DNA of 64,000 nt from an uncultured Lachnospiraceae bacterium (GTDB taxonomy: Bacteria > Bacillota > Clostridia > Lachnospirales > Lachnospiraceae). The DNA is taken from positions 41,482-105,481 of the forward strand of contig CAJUMJ010000029.1 of NCBI GenBank assembly GCA_910587095.1, written 5' to 3'. The notes beneath the pieces are model-generated. The model worked only from the letters and a program-made list of their open reading frames with translations, had not been told where the DNA came from and did not search any database. The number at the start of each line of letters is the position of its first letter. The first letter of the stretch is position 1. Below, in pieces: positions 16,802-25,202 of the stretch. Made by a program: the position numbers and the translations under genes.

Positions 16802-18481
16802 ATGGAAAAGGGATCAGTTATTGAGAACAAAAAAGGCAAGAGTAAGACAAAACGTATCGGGAAAAAAGTCGGTAATGTTGTAGTGATTATGCAGGCAATT
16901 TCGGTGGTTTTTGCCGTAGCTGTCTGCGTTCGTATGTACGACTCCCTGGTTACGGGTATGCAAAAAACGATGTGCACAAACGGGACGAACATGCTTGCGT
17001 ATGAACTTGAACAGGTGTCCGAAGGCGAAGATATAAACCAATTGCTGGACGAACTAAAAGATCACATGGGCTGTGAATTTACCATTTTCGAGGGCGATAC
17101 GAGAGTTTACAGCACGGTGACCAAAAACGGGGAACGTGCAGTCGGAACGAAGCTTGCGGACAACCTGATTGATATTGTGCTGAAACAGGGAAAATCCTAT
17201 GTAGGTGAGGCGGATATTTTGGGAATCCAATATCTGTGCTCGTATGTTCCGACAAAGGATGAAGACGGAAAGGTTAACGGTCTGATCTTCGCCGGAATAT
17301 CTATCGATGAGGCGAACAAAGAAAGCGCCCGAATTATCAACTACGCTATAGTGATCAGCATCGGCGTGATTATCCTGTGCATTATCTTTTTAACTTGGTA
17401 TCTGAAAAAGTGTGTATCCAACCCTCTCGGAAAGATCACGCAGGCGGCGGGGCATCTGCAGGTAGGCGAATTGGGACTTTCCGACGGTCGGAAAGTGGAG
17501 CTTGGCATCCGCTCCAATGACGAAATCGGCCTGCTTGGAGAAATTTTTGAAAATACCGTTAGAAGCCTGCGCTCCTACATAGGTGAAATATCCGACGTAC
17601 TCGGTTCCATCGCAAAAGGCGATCTGACGCAGGAAACGCAACAAAATTATACAGGGGATTTCCTGGCTATCAAGAAGTCGCTTGACAGTATTCTTGGCGC
17701 GCTAAACCGCACGATGGGACAGATCGCTGCCAGTGCCGAACATGTATCTGACGGATCGGATCAGGTATCCGCCAGCGCACAGACGCTGGCCCAGGGTGCG
17801 ACCGAACAGGCAAGCGCCGTTACGGAAATTTCAACTACGATTTCGGATATCTCGGAGGGCGCCAAGCAGACATCGAATGCCGCCGCAGAAGTTGGCAAGT
17901 ATGTCAACCAGGCCGGGGCGCAGCTTGGCATAAGCATAGAGAACGTCAAGGAACTGGACGTGTCGATGAAGCGTATTGCTGAAGACTCAAAACAGATCAG
18001 CACCATCATCGCGACTATAGAAAACATTGCTTTCCAGATCAATATCCTCTCGCTGAATGCCGCAGTTGAGGCTGCCAGAGCCGGCTCCGCCGGCAAAGGC
18101 TTTGCAGTAGTGGCCGAGGAGATCAGCAGTCTTGCATCGAAGTCGGATGAGGCTGCCAAGGCGACAAAGGAATTGATAGAAAATTCCGCCGCAACGATCA
18201 CGGAAGGCGGCCGGGCTATGAACCGGGTGACGGAAGCCCTGGAGCGGACAGGAGAACTTGCCGGCAATGTAACGGTCAAGATGGAGCAGGTCGTAAGCGA
18301 AGTAGAAAAACAGACTTTGGCAATGGAGCAGGTTGCCACCGGTGTCGAGCAAATATCTGCCGTGGTTGAAAACAACTCTGCGACCAGTCAGGAATGCGCG
18401 GCCGCAAGCGAGGAGCTGTCCTCCCAGTCCAGCATGTTAAAAGAACTGATCAGCACCTTCCGGCTGAAAAACCGTCGCTGA
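16802..18481 (+). CDS. methyl-accepting chemotaxis protein, complete
   Basis: Transmembrane chemoreceptor of 559 residues. Order: basic N-terminus, TM1 (about 23-45), extracellular Cache-like sensor (about 46-180, with CEFTIFEGDTRVYSTV and YVGEADILGIQYLCSYVPT), TM2 (about 183-205), HAMP, and a signalling hairpin with tip NILSLNAAVEAARAGSAGKG. The pattern is that of single-Cache (sCache_3 type) receptors for small organic acids; ligand unknown. The ATG at 16802 was chosen for its GGAGAAAGGA site. It converges on another MCP gene across a shared terminator. Confidence 0.93.
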   Translation: MEKGSVIENKKGKSKTKRIGKKVGNVVVIMQAISVVFAVAVCVRMYDSLVTGMQKTMCTNGTNMLAYELEQVSEGEDINQLLDELKDHMGCEFTIFEGDTRVYSTVTKNGERAVGTKLADNLIDIVLKQGKSYVGEADILGIQYLCSYVPTKDEDGKVNGLIFAGISIDEANKESARIINYAIVISIGVIILCIIFLTWYLKKCVSNPLGKITQAAGHLQVGELGLSDGRKVELGIRSNDEIGLLGEIFENTVRSLRSYIGEISDVLGSIAKGDLTQETQQNYTGDFLAIKKSLDSILGALNRTMGQIAASAEHVSDGSDQVSASAQTLAQGATEQASAVTEISTTISDISEGAKQTSNAAAEVGKYVNQAGAQLGISIENVKELDVSMKRIAEDSKQISTIIATIENIAFQINILSLNAAVEAARAGSAGKGFAVVAEEISSLASKSDEAAKATKELIENSAATITEGGRAMNRVTEALERTGELAGNVTVKMEQVVSEVEKQTLAMEQVATGVEQISAVVENNSATSQECAAASEELSSQSSMLKELISTFRLKNRR

Positions 18482-18510
18482 TAGTGTGATCCAAATATAG
18501 GGAAAAAATA

Positions 18511-18546
18511 CGCAGGCATTGAAATCTTTCTTTTCAATGCCTGCTA
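18511..18546. terminator. hairpin between convergent MCP genes
   Basis: GCAGGCATTGAAA pairs perfectly with TTTCAATGCCTGC around seven bases. The following T-runs are weak on both sides, but the position between two convergent genes fits a shared terminator. Confidence 0.7.
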
Positions 18547-18566
18547 TATTATTTCAACTTTGAATC

Positions 18567-19913
18567 CTAGACAGAGAACTGTTCCACGCCTCCTACCAGA
18601 TTGTCCACATCTCCCTTCAAGTCTTCCACCATCTCTTTCGACCTGGCCACAATCTGTTCCAGCTCCTCTGTCATAGCCGAAGTCTCCTCCGAGGAGGCGG
18701 CGTTGTCCTGCGCCAGACTGTTCAATGTATCGAGGACAGTGGTAATGCCTTGTCGTTGCAACTCAATCTCCTCCGTCATGGATTCAATGGTTACAATGGA
18801 TGCCATACACTGATCCAGATTTTCATACAATTCCTGGAAAATGCTCTGCGTATCGTTCAGCACATTTACCTGTCTCTCCACCGTCTCATTCACCTTTTCC
18901 ATGATATGAAGCGACTGAACCGACTTCCCTACCAGATCATTGATGATACTCGAGATCTCTCCCACAGCCTGGGTAGACTGATTCGCAAGCGCCCCGATCT
19001 CTGTGGCAACTACCGCGAAGCCTTTGCCGCTCTCTCCTGCGCGCGCCGCCTCTATGGATGCGTTTAACGCCAGAAGGTTAGTCTGATCCGCAATCGCGTC
19101 GATAATCCCCGCCGCCTGCCTGATCGCGTCCGCTGCCTCGTTGGTGGCCTCCGTCTGCTCCTGCATGCTGGCCATGTCCTCTTTCGTCCGCATATTTGCG
19201 CGCACCAGCTCATGCAGCTTATCGGAGCATTCCCGGCTCAGTTTCTTCATACTATCCGAATTTTCCCTCAAATCGAGCACTTCTTTGGAAGTTCTGTCAA
19301 TCCCCTCCGCAATCCTATTGACTTCCCCTGTAGCCTCAGACGTGGAAGCGGCCTGCGCGGTGACATTCCTGGCAATCTCCTCCACCGCGATATCCACCTC
19401 TCCAATGGATTTTTCCATCTGGTGGAAACTCCCTTCAAATTCCACCGTCATGTCCTCCACACTCCGGGCCGTTGCGCCGATCGCCATAATGAGATCATGA
19501 ATCTTCGTTCTCGCGGTGTTTAGGCTTTCCGCCGCAACGCCCATCTCATTTCTTTGCTTCACCTTCACATTCGCCGTCAAATCACCCTCCGAGATGCTCA
19601 CCGCAAAGTCCTTCACCTTGCGAAGCGGCACCACGAGAAGTTCTCCTACAATGAAGGATACCGCCACCGTAATCAGCAGAAGAACCAGGCAGCTGACTGC
19701 CATCAAAAAACAGGAATTTTTGAATTCTTCATTGATCGAATCCTTAACCGTCCGCATCTGGCTCTCCATATCGTCCACGTAATTGCCGGTGGAAACCGCC
19801 CAGCCCCAAGGTTCAAAATACCCGGAATAAGCCACTTTCGGCGCAACGGTCACCCCGTCCGCCTTCGTAAAATAAAATTCGTTGTACCCTCCTTTATCTG
19901 CGGACTGGCACAC
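18567..19913 (-). pseudogene. N-terminally truncated methyl-accepting chemotaxis protein
   Basis: The 448 residues hold the last part of a Cache sensor (NEFYFTKADGVTVAPKVAYSGYFEPWGWAVSTGNYVDDM), TM2 (about 67-92), HAMP and a full signalling hairpin (NLLALNASIEAARAGESGKG). TM1 and the first half of the sensor are missing. The same frame stays open upstream to about 19997 (FGGKFHGFRKTAALVRQV, still sensor-like) but has no start codon; an AAGGAGG near 19985 is not followed by one. The GTG at 19913 is only a formal start. The missing 5' end is replaced by the promoter of the divergent hemerythrin gene, so this looks like a deletion remnant. A short protein inserted by one TM cannot be excluded. 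Confidence 0.7.
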
Positions 19914-19970
19914 CTGCCTTACAAGCGCTGCCGTTTTCCTGAAACCGTGGAATTTCCCGCCGAAATATTT

Positions 19971-19999
19971 TTGCCGTCGCCTCCTTGATGTGCTATACT
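19971..19999 (+). promoter_or_regulatory. promoter of the hemerythrin gene
   Basis: TTGCCG (19971-19976), 17 bases, TATACT (19994-19999). The start codon is 30 bases further. The -35 box lies inside the residual reading frame of the truncated receptor. Confidence 0.65.
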
Positions 20000-20028
20000 A
20001 AAAAAAAACGTTGACGGAGGTACATACT

Positions 20029-20844
20029 ATGTATCATTTTACTGACGACTGCCTGATCGGTGTGGAGAAAATCGACAACGAGCACCGGGAGCTGTTTCGC
20101 ATCATAAACGAGACACATGAACTGCTGGACAACCAGATTTTGAATGACAAATATGACCGCATTTTGGAAACGCTGGATCGTTTGGAGGAGTACGCCGAGG
20201 TTCATTTCCGGCACGAGGAGGAGTACATGGCAAGCATCCGACACCCTGAGCTGGCCTTACAAAAGCAACAGCATCTCTTCTTCCGCGATAAAATAAACGG
20301 CATCACGAACTCCTTTTCATCCGACCTCGCCCAGCAGGCGATGCTGGATGATTTGCTGCGGTATCTTGTCACCTGGCTGTACCGCCACATCATCAGCTCG
20401 GATCTGATGATCGGCAAATTAAAGCCCTCACAGGAGCGGACAGTGCCCTCTTTCTCCGACGAGTACGTGACAAATATTCCGCTCGTCGACAAAGAGCACA
20501 GAGAACTGTTCCGCATCATCGGCGAAGTGTACCGCGTCATGATGGATGAACTCGCCTTTGACAAATACGACGAGATCGTTCATCTTCTGGAGGAACTGCG
20601 CGAGTACACCAAATTCCACTTCCAGGATGAGGAACTTTATATGGAAAGCATTCATTACGAGGGACTGCCTGCGCAGAAAAGGGCGCACGAGGCGTTCGTG
20701 TCAAGGCTCGAGGAAATGGATTTAGAGCATATAGATGAAAACCAGCAGGAAACGCTGGAAGATCTGATGGAGTTTCTGACGGAGTGGCTGGTGAACCACA
20801 TCTTACATACGGACAAGAAGATACCGACGGGGGCGCAAGTCTAG
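20029..20844 (+). CDS. double-domain bacteriohemerythrin
   Basis: Oxygen-binding di-iron protein made of two tandem hemerythrin domains in 271 residues. Domain 1 ligands fit H19, H59 and E63 (HFRHEEEYM), H82, H120 and D125. Domain 2 ligands fit H157, H197 and E201 (HFQDEELYM), H220, H257 and D262. Both domains keep the HFxxEExxM signature, so both should bind a di-iron centre. The ATG at 20029 follows GGAGGT. In an anaerobe it could store, deliver or sense oxygen; its place between chemoreceptors and a redox flavoprotein operon suggests oxygen avoidance, which is inference. Confidence 0.92.
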   Translation: MYHFTDDCLIGVEKIDNEHRELFRIINETHELLDNQILNDKYDRILETLDRLEEYAEVHFRHEEEYMASIRHPELALQKQQHLFFRDKINGITNSFSSDLAQQAMLDDLLRYLVTWLYRHIISSDLMIGKLKPSQERTVPSFSDEYVTNIPLVDKEHRELFRIIGEVYRVMMDELAFDKYDEIVHLLEELREYTKFHFQDEELYMESIHYEGLPAQKRAHEAFVSRLEEMDLEHIDENQQETLEDLMEFLTEWLVNHILHTDKKIPTGAQV

Positions 20845-20860
20845 CGCCCCTCTTCTTTCT
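20829..20860 (+). terminator. terminator overlapping the hemerythrin stop codon
   Basis: GGGGCGC pairs with GCGCCCC around AAGTCTA; the loop contains the TAG stop. TCTTCTTTCTC follows. It could also serve the convergent DUF3021 gene. Confidence 0.6.
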
Positions 20861-20874
20861 CTCCCTGCTGTCGG

Positions 20875-21327
20875 CTATATCGTTTTTCCCCCTGTCTGCT
20901 GGTATTCTCTCAGTTTCCGGTTCAGATGCTCGGATTCTCTTTTATGCAGCCCCCATATCACAGAGGAAACCACGACAAAGACAATCAAAATCCCCGATAT
21001 CATACCCGCCAGCATAAAAATGTTTTCAATGTCCATCCATTCAAACAGATAGCCGCCGCCCAGCACAACCACATTGATATAAAGATAATGAAGTCCTTTA
21101 TTAAGCGCTTCCCGCCTGCGGCTGATTTCCCGATAAGGGTGAATAAAGTTGCCAAGGCTGCACACAAACGCCAACGCCAGAAGCTGCCACAAGATATCTG
21201 CTTCCAGAAGCATATCATTAGGCCAGAACACCTTGTTATATACCGCACAGACGAAAACGCTGCCCGTCGTGACCATGCAGAAGGTCAAAAACAGTTCCGC
21301 AATTCTTTTTTTTACACGTTCCGACAT
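20875..21327 (-). CDS. DUF3021 family membrane protein
   Basis: About 150 residues with four hydrophobic segments and a basic tail. DUF3021 proteins are usually encoded beside a LytTR regulator and thought to modulate it. I chose the ATG at 21327 (MSERVKKRIAELF), which follows TGAGG by six bases. The frame is open to a GTG at 21393 overlapping the LytTR stop, which is an alternative start. The region ahead of the start resembles the repeated start element found at 36.9 and 56.9 kb. Confidence 0.75.
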   Translation of the reverse strand: MSERVKKRIAELFLTFCMVTTGSVFVCAVYNKVFWPNDMLLEADILWQLLALAFVCSLGNFIHPYREISRRREALNKGLHYLYINVVVLGGGYLFEWMDIENIFMLAGMISGILIVFVVVSSVIWGLHKRESEHLNRKLREYQQTGGKTI

Positions 21328-21389
21328 ATAGATCCTCATTTCCGCGCCGCTTTCCGCGCCTGTTTTTCGTTTCACCGTCTCCGCTTTCC

Positions 21390-21827
21390 TCACACGTCAA
21401 GTCTCTTTTTGAGCGCCGGCACATACTGTCTGGAAATCATAAGCTTCTCCCCGTTCCTCATTTGCGCCTCAAAGCGTCCGCCGAAGTCCGGCGCAAACTG
21501 TTTCACCTTGGCCAAATTGATAATCACCGATTTGGATGCCCGGAAAAAGTCCGTATTGGCGTACTTTGCCTCAATCTCATACAGTTTATATCTGACCTCG
21601 AATACATCCTGTTCCAGATAGAGAAACACCTTGTTGTCAACGGCTTCAAAATAATAGATATCTCCCGCGTCAATCTGTCTGATCTTATCGTTGTCCGTGA
21701 CCGTAAACTTTCCGCGCCTCATTTTTAACTCGTGAATCATACGAAGCAGCGCCTCGTCAAGGTCCCTGCACTTTACAATGATTTCCTCCTCTTCCCCGGG
21801 AGCAACATCCTGTATTGTTATCTTCAT
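21390..21827 (-). CDS. LytTR DNA-binding regulator
   Basis: A 145-residue protein with an N-terminal region of about 45 residues and a LytTR domain (about 46-145): RQIDAGDIYYFEAVDNKVFLY, FFRASKSVIINLAKV and GEKLMISRQYV. It has no receiver domain, so it is the short membrane-partnered kind rather than a response regulator. A DUF3021 gene follows directly. It probably autoregulates the operon with the upstream flavoprotein. An ATG four codons upstream is possible. Confidence 0.9.
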   Translation of the reverse strand: MKITIQDVAPGEEEEIIVKCRDLDEALLRMIHELKMRRGKFTVTDNDKIRQIDAGDIYYFEAVDNKVFLYLEQDVFEVRYKLYEIEAKYANTDFFRASKSVIINLAKVKQFAPDFGGRFEAQMRNGEKLMISRQYVPALKKRLDV

Positions 21828-21860
21828 CTTCTCTTCCATTCCGTCGTAAGACTTATTTTC

Positions 21861-23510
21861 TTACTTTCCCCTTGCCACTCTCGCCGGATACCATCGCTGA
21901 AACCATACCGTAAAAATCCCCATAAAAACAGGGAGTATGGAATTGACCAGCCATGTCAGGTGGCTTAAATCCGACCGCATCAAAAACCAGCTAAAAACTG
22001 CCGTGGCAAGATAAAGGATTCCCCAAAGCATAGTCAAAATACGGTTTGTCCTGACAAAAAGCCTGTTTTTAAGGGCATCCTCTCCGCCATAGCCGTTCAT
22101 GGAATAGTGGGCCGTAAGCGGTATCCCCTTTCCCGGACAGGAGATCATCCACATCACGCCAAAAGCCAGATAGGATAACGGCAGCATGTTATTTTCAGAT
22201 GCGCCTGCCAGTATCGCAACGGAAAATCCCTGCACAAGCGCACCACCAAGCACGTCGTAAATCGTTTTTCTGTGCCGGTAATAGACAAGCGGCACAAGCG
22301 CGCAAGCCAGGATAACGGCCAGACAGCCGATCTGTCTGTTTACCGAGACAGCCACCCAAAATACAATCCACGGAATTAACAGGATGTTCATGTCGGTGTC
22401 CTTCTGTGCGGGCATTTCCTTCTCCCGCTTTGTCCGCGTATGGGAGCCCGCAAAGCAGGTATCCCATTTCAGCATCAGATTAAAATCTCCCTTCACATGA
22501 TAAAGCCCCTGCATCATGGCCTCATCACCCCGGATCTCTCCCGCCGCAATCGAACGCCATACAGTGACCGGCGTCTCTATCCTTGTATCCGCCGTGAGAG
22601 CACAATCCGTACAGACATGACTGCCATCCTTTCCAAGCACAATCTGGTAACATTCCTCCACGTCCGTATAGCACATCTCCAGTACAATATTCTTGCCGGA
22701 CCAACTCTCCTTCCGGTAAAGCGCCGCCATCTGCCTGGTAAAAGTAAGCGTATCCGACTCTCTTTTGATTCCATCGCCGCTTTTCTCCGTCCCGGTATTT
22801 TCCCTTTCCATCCCCCAGCTTGCGTCCGCACAAGCCTCAAACGTTTCCCTCGGCAGCAAAAGCTGTGCAAGTCTCTCCCTAGTCTGTGCCGAAATTTTAC
22901 CGCACGCATACTCCCGTCCCGCCCGCTCCACCCAGGAAAGATATTCTCCGGTAAGAACGGACAATTCCGGCACCCGGAAAAGTTCTCCCTGCCCGCAAAA
23001 AACAGTCGTATAATTTCCCGGCCCGCAGAGATGGTCAAAAAGACTGCACACACCGTCGTAGTTTCCCTCCGCCGTATAAAATCCACAGGTGGAAATCACC
23101 ACGGTTTTCTTCCCGCCGCAATCATATCGTGACGGATGACCGCCGTTTCCCGTCTGTCCCTCCCTCTCCTCCATAAAAGGAAGAAGCATGGGCAACTGAC
23201 GGTCTATCAGATTCTTCAGCGCGCCGGGAACCGTAAAATAGTAAAGCGGAAAGCTCCAGACCGTAATATCCGCCCACAGCATATTCTGAATGACCTGCGC
23301 CATATCATCTTCTATGCAGCACTTTCCGGGCGTGCGGTTCCAGCACGAAAAGCAACCCATACAAGGGCGGATATCCGTTTGGCAGACCGCACACTGCCTG
23401 ATCTGTACCTCTTCTGTCTCCTGCCTTATTCCTCTTAAAAAAGCGCTTGTCAACTGATAGGAATTGCTCTTTTCTCCCTTCGGACTTCCGTTTATCACCA
23501 GAATGTTCAT
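21861..23510 (-). CDS. flavodoxin-fold reductase fused to SCP2-like and membrane domains
   Basis: A 549-residue protein with three parts. Residues 1-200 are an NAD(P)H-dependent FMN reductase/flavodoxin-like domain: NGSPKGEKSNS binds FMN phosphate, and the cysteine-rich PCMGCFSCWNRTPGKCCIEDDM region (about 49-70) resembles iron-sulfur-flavoprotein relatives. Residues about 255-350 resemble an SCP2 sterol-carrier domain (ADTRIETPVTVWRSIAAGEI, then GLYHVKGDFNLMLKW). Residues about 375-540 hold four or five membrane segments. The architecture suggests a membrane-tethered redox enzyme acting on a lipophilic substrate, an inference. The first gene of a probable operon with LytTR and DUF3021. Start chosen at 23510, where the protein begins MNILVINGSP. 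Confidence 0.75.
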   Translation of the reverse strand: MNILVINGSPKGEKSNSYQLTSAFLRGIRQETEEVQIRQCAVCQTDIRPCMGCFSCWNRTPGKCCIEDDMAQVIQNMLWADITVWSFPLYYFTVPGALKNLIDRQLPMLLPFMEEREGQTGNGGHPSRYDCGGKKTVVISTCGFYTAEGNYDGVCSLFDHLCGPGNYTTVFCGQGELFRVPELSVLTGEYLSWVERAGREYACGKISAQTRERLAQLLLPRETFEACADASWGMERENTGTEKSGDGIKRESDTLTFTRQMAALYRKESWSGKNIVLEMCYTDVEECYQIVLGKDGSHVCTDCALTADTRIETPVTVWRSIAAGEIRGDEAMMQGLYHVKGDFNLMLKWDTCFAGSHTRTKREKEMPAQKDTDMNILLIPWIVFWVAVSVNRQIGCLAVILACALVPLVYYRHRKTIYDVLGGALVQGFSVAILAGASENNMLPLSYLAFGVMWMISCPGKGIPLTAHYSMNGYGGEDALKNRLFVRTNRILTMLWGILYLATAVFSWFLMRSDLSHLTWLVNSILPVFMGIFTVWFQRWYPARVARGK

Positions 23511-23612
23511 ATGTATCCGCATCCCCGCCTTTCTTATAAGCAAAGAATAACGCGCGGAAGGTTTTCCGGCAACAGCGGCAACGGTAAGCGGTTCATTTTG
23601 ACAGGTAAGGCG

Positions 23613-23655
23613 TATAAAAGCAGCCGCCACTACTCAGTGACGGCCGCCCTTTTTC
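23613..23655. terminator. terminator after ackA
   Basis: GCGGCCGTCACT pairs with AGTGGCGGCTGC (a few G-T pairs) around GAGT, with T-runs on either side, directly after the ackA stop. Confidence 0.8.
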
Positions 23656-23661
23656 ACCGGT

Positions 23662-24858
23662 TTACTTTACCAGCGCAAATGTCTCCCTCGCAATCGCCAG
23701 CTCCTCATTGGTGGGAACCACCAGCACTTTTACTTTGGAGTCGGGAGTGCTGATCTCCATATCTTCCCCACGCACCTTGTTTTTCTCCTGATCCAGTGTG
23801 ATGCAAAGATAACCCAGTCTCTCGCAGACGAGCTCTCTCACCAGAGGATTGTTCTCCCCCACGCCCGCCGTAAAGCAGATGGCGTCAACGCCGTTCATGG
23901 CTGCGGTGTATGCGCCGACATACTTCGCCACCCGGTAGGAAAAAGTCTGTATCGTGCGAAGTCCTCTGTCCTCTCCCGCCACATAGGATTTCTCCAGATC
24001 ACGGAAGTCGGAAGAAAGATTGCCTGAAAGTCCCAATACGCCGGACTTTTTGTTGAGCACCGTCATAATCTCGTCGATCGTCTTATTCTCCTTATGAGCG
24101 AGAAACTCGATAATCGCAGGATCGATATCACCGGAACGAGTACCCATAATCAGTCCCTCAAGAGGGGTAAGCCCCATGGAAGTATCCACACATTTCCCGT
24201 TTTTCACAGCGGAGATACTCGCGCCGTTGCCGAGATGACATACAATGATCTTTAAATCCTCGTACTCCTTGCCAAGCAGTTGCGCCGCCCGCTTTGACAC
24301 GAAAGAATGACTGGTGCCATGGAAACCGTATCTTCTCACCTGATATTTCTCATAGTATTCGTAAGGCAGACCGTACAGATACGCCTCCTTGGGCATAGTC
24401 TGATGGAAAGCCGTGTCAAATACGCCCACCATGGGGGTATTCGGCATCAGCTTTTTGCAGGCGTCAATACCGATCAGATTGGCAGGATTATGTAAGGGCG
24501 CCAGATCGTTGCACGCCTTGATGGCCTCGATCACCTCGTCCGTGATAACCGTGGACGACGCAAATTTCTCCCCGCCATGCACGATGCGGTGTCCGACCGC
24601 TCCAATCTCGTCAAGGGATTTCACCACGCCTGTCTTCCCGTTCGTCAGCGCGTTTAAAACAAGCTCGATGGCTTTTGTGTGATCAGGCATGGGAGTCGCC
24701 GTCTCTTCCTTTTCTCCGCCCGCAGGCTGGTAGACAAGCTGACTGCCCTCTATGCCGATGCGTTCACAAAGGCCTTTCGCGATCTGCTTCTCCGTCTCCG
24801 CGTCGATGAGCTGGAATTTTAAGGAGGAGCTGCCGCAGTTGATAACAAGTATGTTCAT
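23662..24858 (-). CDS. ackA: acetate kinase
   Basis: Converts acetyl-phosphate and ADP to acetate and ATP, the energy-yielding step of acetate fermentation. 398 residues, the family length. Landmarks are NCGSSSLKFQLID at the N-terminus, VGHRIVHGGEKF, GVFDTAFHQTMP, GFHGTSHSFVS and GTRSGDIDPAI. The ATG at 24858 (MNILVINCGSS) was chosen; the open frame runs 46 residues upstream through the repeat region but does not resemble acetate kinase. It lies downstream of pta across a 344-base interval with a tandem repeat. Confidence 0.97.
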   Translation of the reverse strand: MNILVINCGSSSLKFQLIDAETEKQIAKGLCERIGIEGSQLVYQPAGGEKEETATPMPDHTKAIELVLNALTNGKTGVVKSLDEIGAVGHRIVHGGEKFASSTVITDEVIEAIKACNDLAPLHNPANLIGIDACKKLMPNTPMVGVFDTAFHQTMPKEAYLYGLPYEYYEKYQVRRYGFHGTSHSFVSKRAAQLLGKEYEDLKIIVCHLGNGASISAVKNGKCVDTSMGLTPLEGLIMGTRSGDIDPAIIEFLAHKENKTIDEIMTVLNKKSGVLGLSGNLSSDFRDLEKSYVAGEDRGLRTIQTFSYRVAKYVGAYTAAMNGVDAICFTAGVGENNPLVRELVCERLGYLCITLDQEKNKVRGEDMEISTPDSKVKVLVVPTNEELAIARETFALVK

Positions 24859-25202
24859 TTTATTCTTCCTTTCCGTTTTTAGTTTACCCCGCAGTGCCAC
24901 TCGAAAAACCTTCGGTTTTCCTCTGTCCGCGCACTGCACATTGCTAAGCTGACACGTCACCTCGAGAACTGCGTTCTCTCGGTCGTGTTGCAACACGCCA
25001 TGCTCGTGCGCAAAGTCCCGGATTCATGTAAACATGATCCGTGCCTTTTCACCCTCGCGCGCCGCTCATTGCTAAGCTGACACGTCACCTCGAGAACTAC
25101 GTTCTCTCGGTCGTGTTGCAACACGCCATGCTCGTGCGCAAAGTCCCGGATTCATGTAAACATGATCCGTGCCTTTTCACCCTCGCGCGCCGTGTCAGCT
25201 TA
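24859..25202. repeat. pta-ackA interval with 128-bp tandem duplication
   Basis: Two nearly identical 128-bp copies abut (24939-25066 and 25067-25194). I see one difference between them: a G/A within GAACTGCGTTCTC versus GAACTACGTTCTC. Each copy contains the perfect palindrome CGTGTTGCAACACG, a hairpin CGAGA-AAC/GTTCTCG and a stem of GGAT-CATGT with ACATG-ATCC. TAAGCTGACAC in each copy is matched by an inverted GTGTCAGCTTA at about 25192-25202. A further small hairpin (AAAACC/GGTTTT) lies at about 24906. Function unknown; it would be transcribed between pta and ackA. Confidence 0.85.

Noticed and set aside
24939..25194. The 128-bp tandem repeat considered as an insertion sequence or attachment site.
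   Set aside because: No transposase frame, no target duplication and no terminal repeats of the usual kind; kept only as a tandem element of unknown function.
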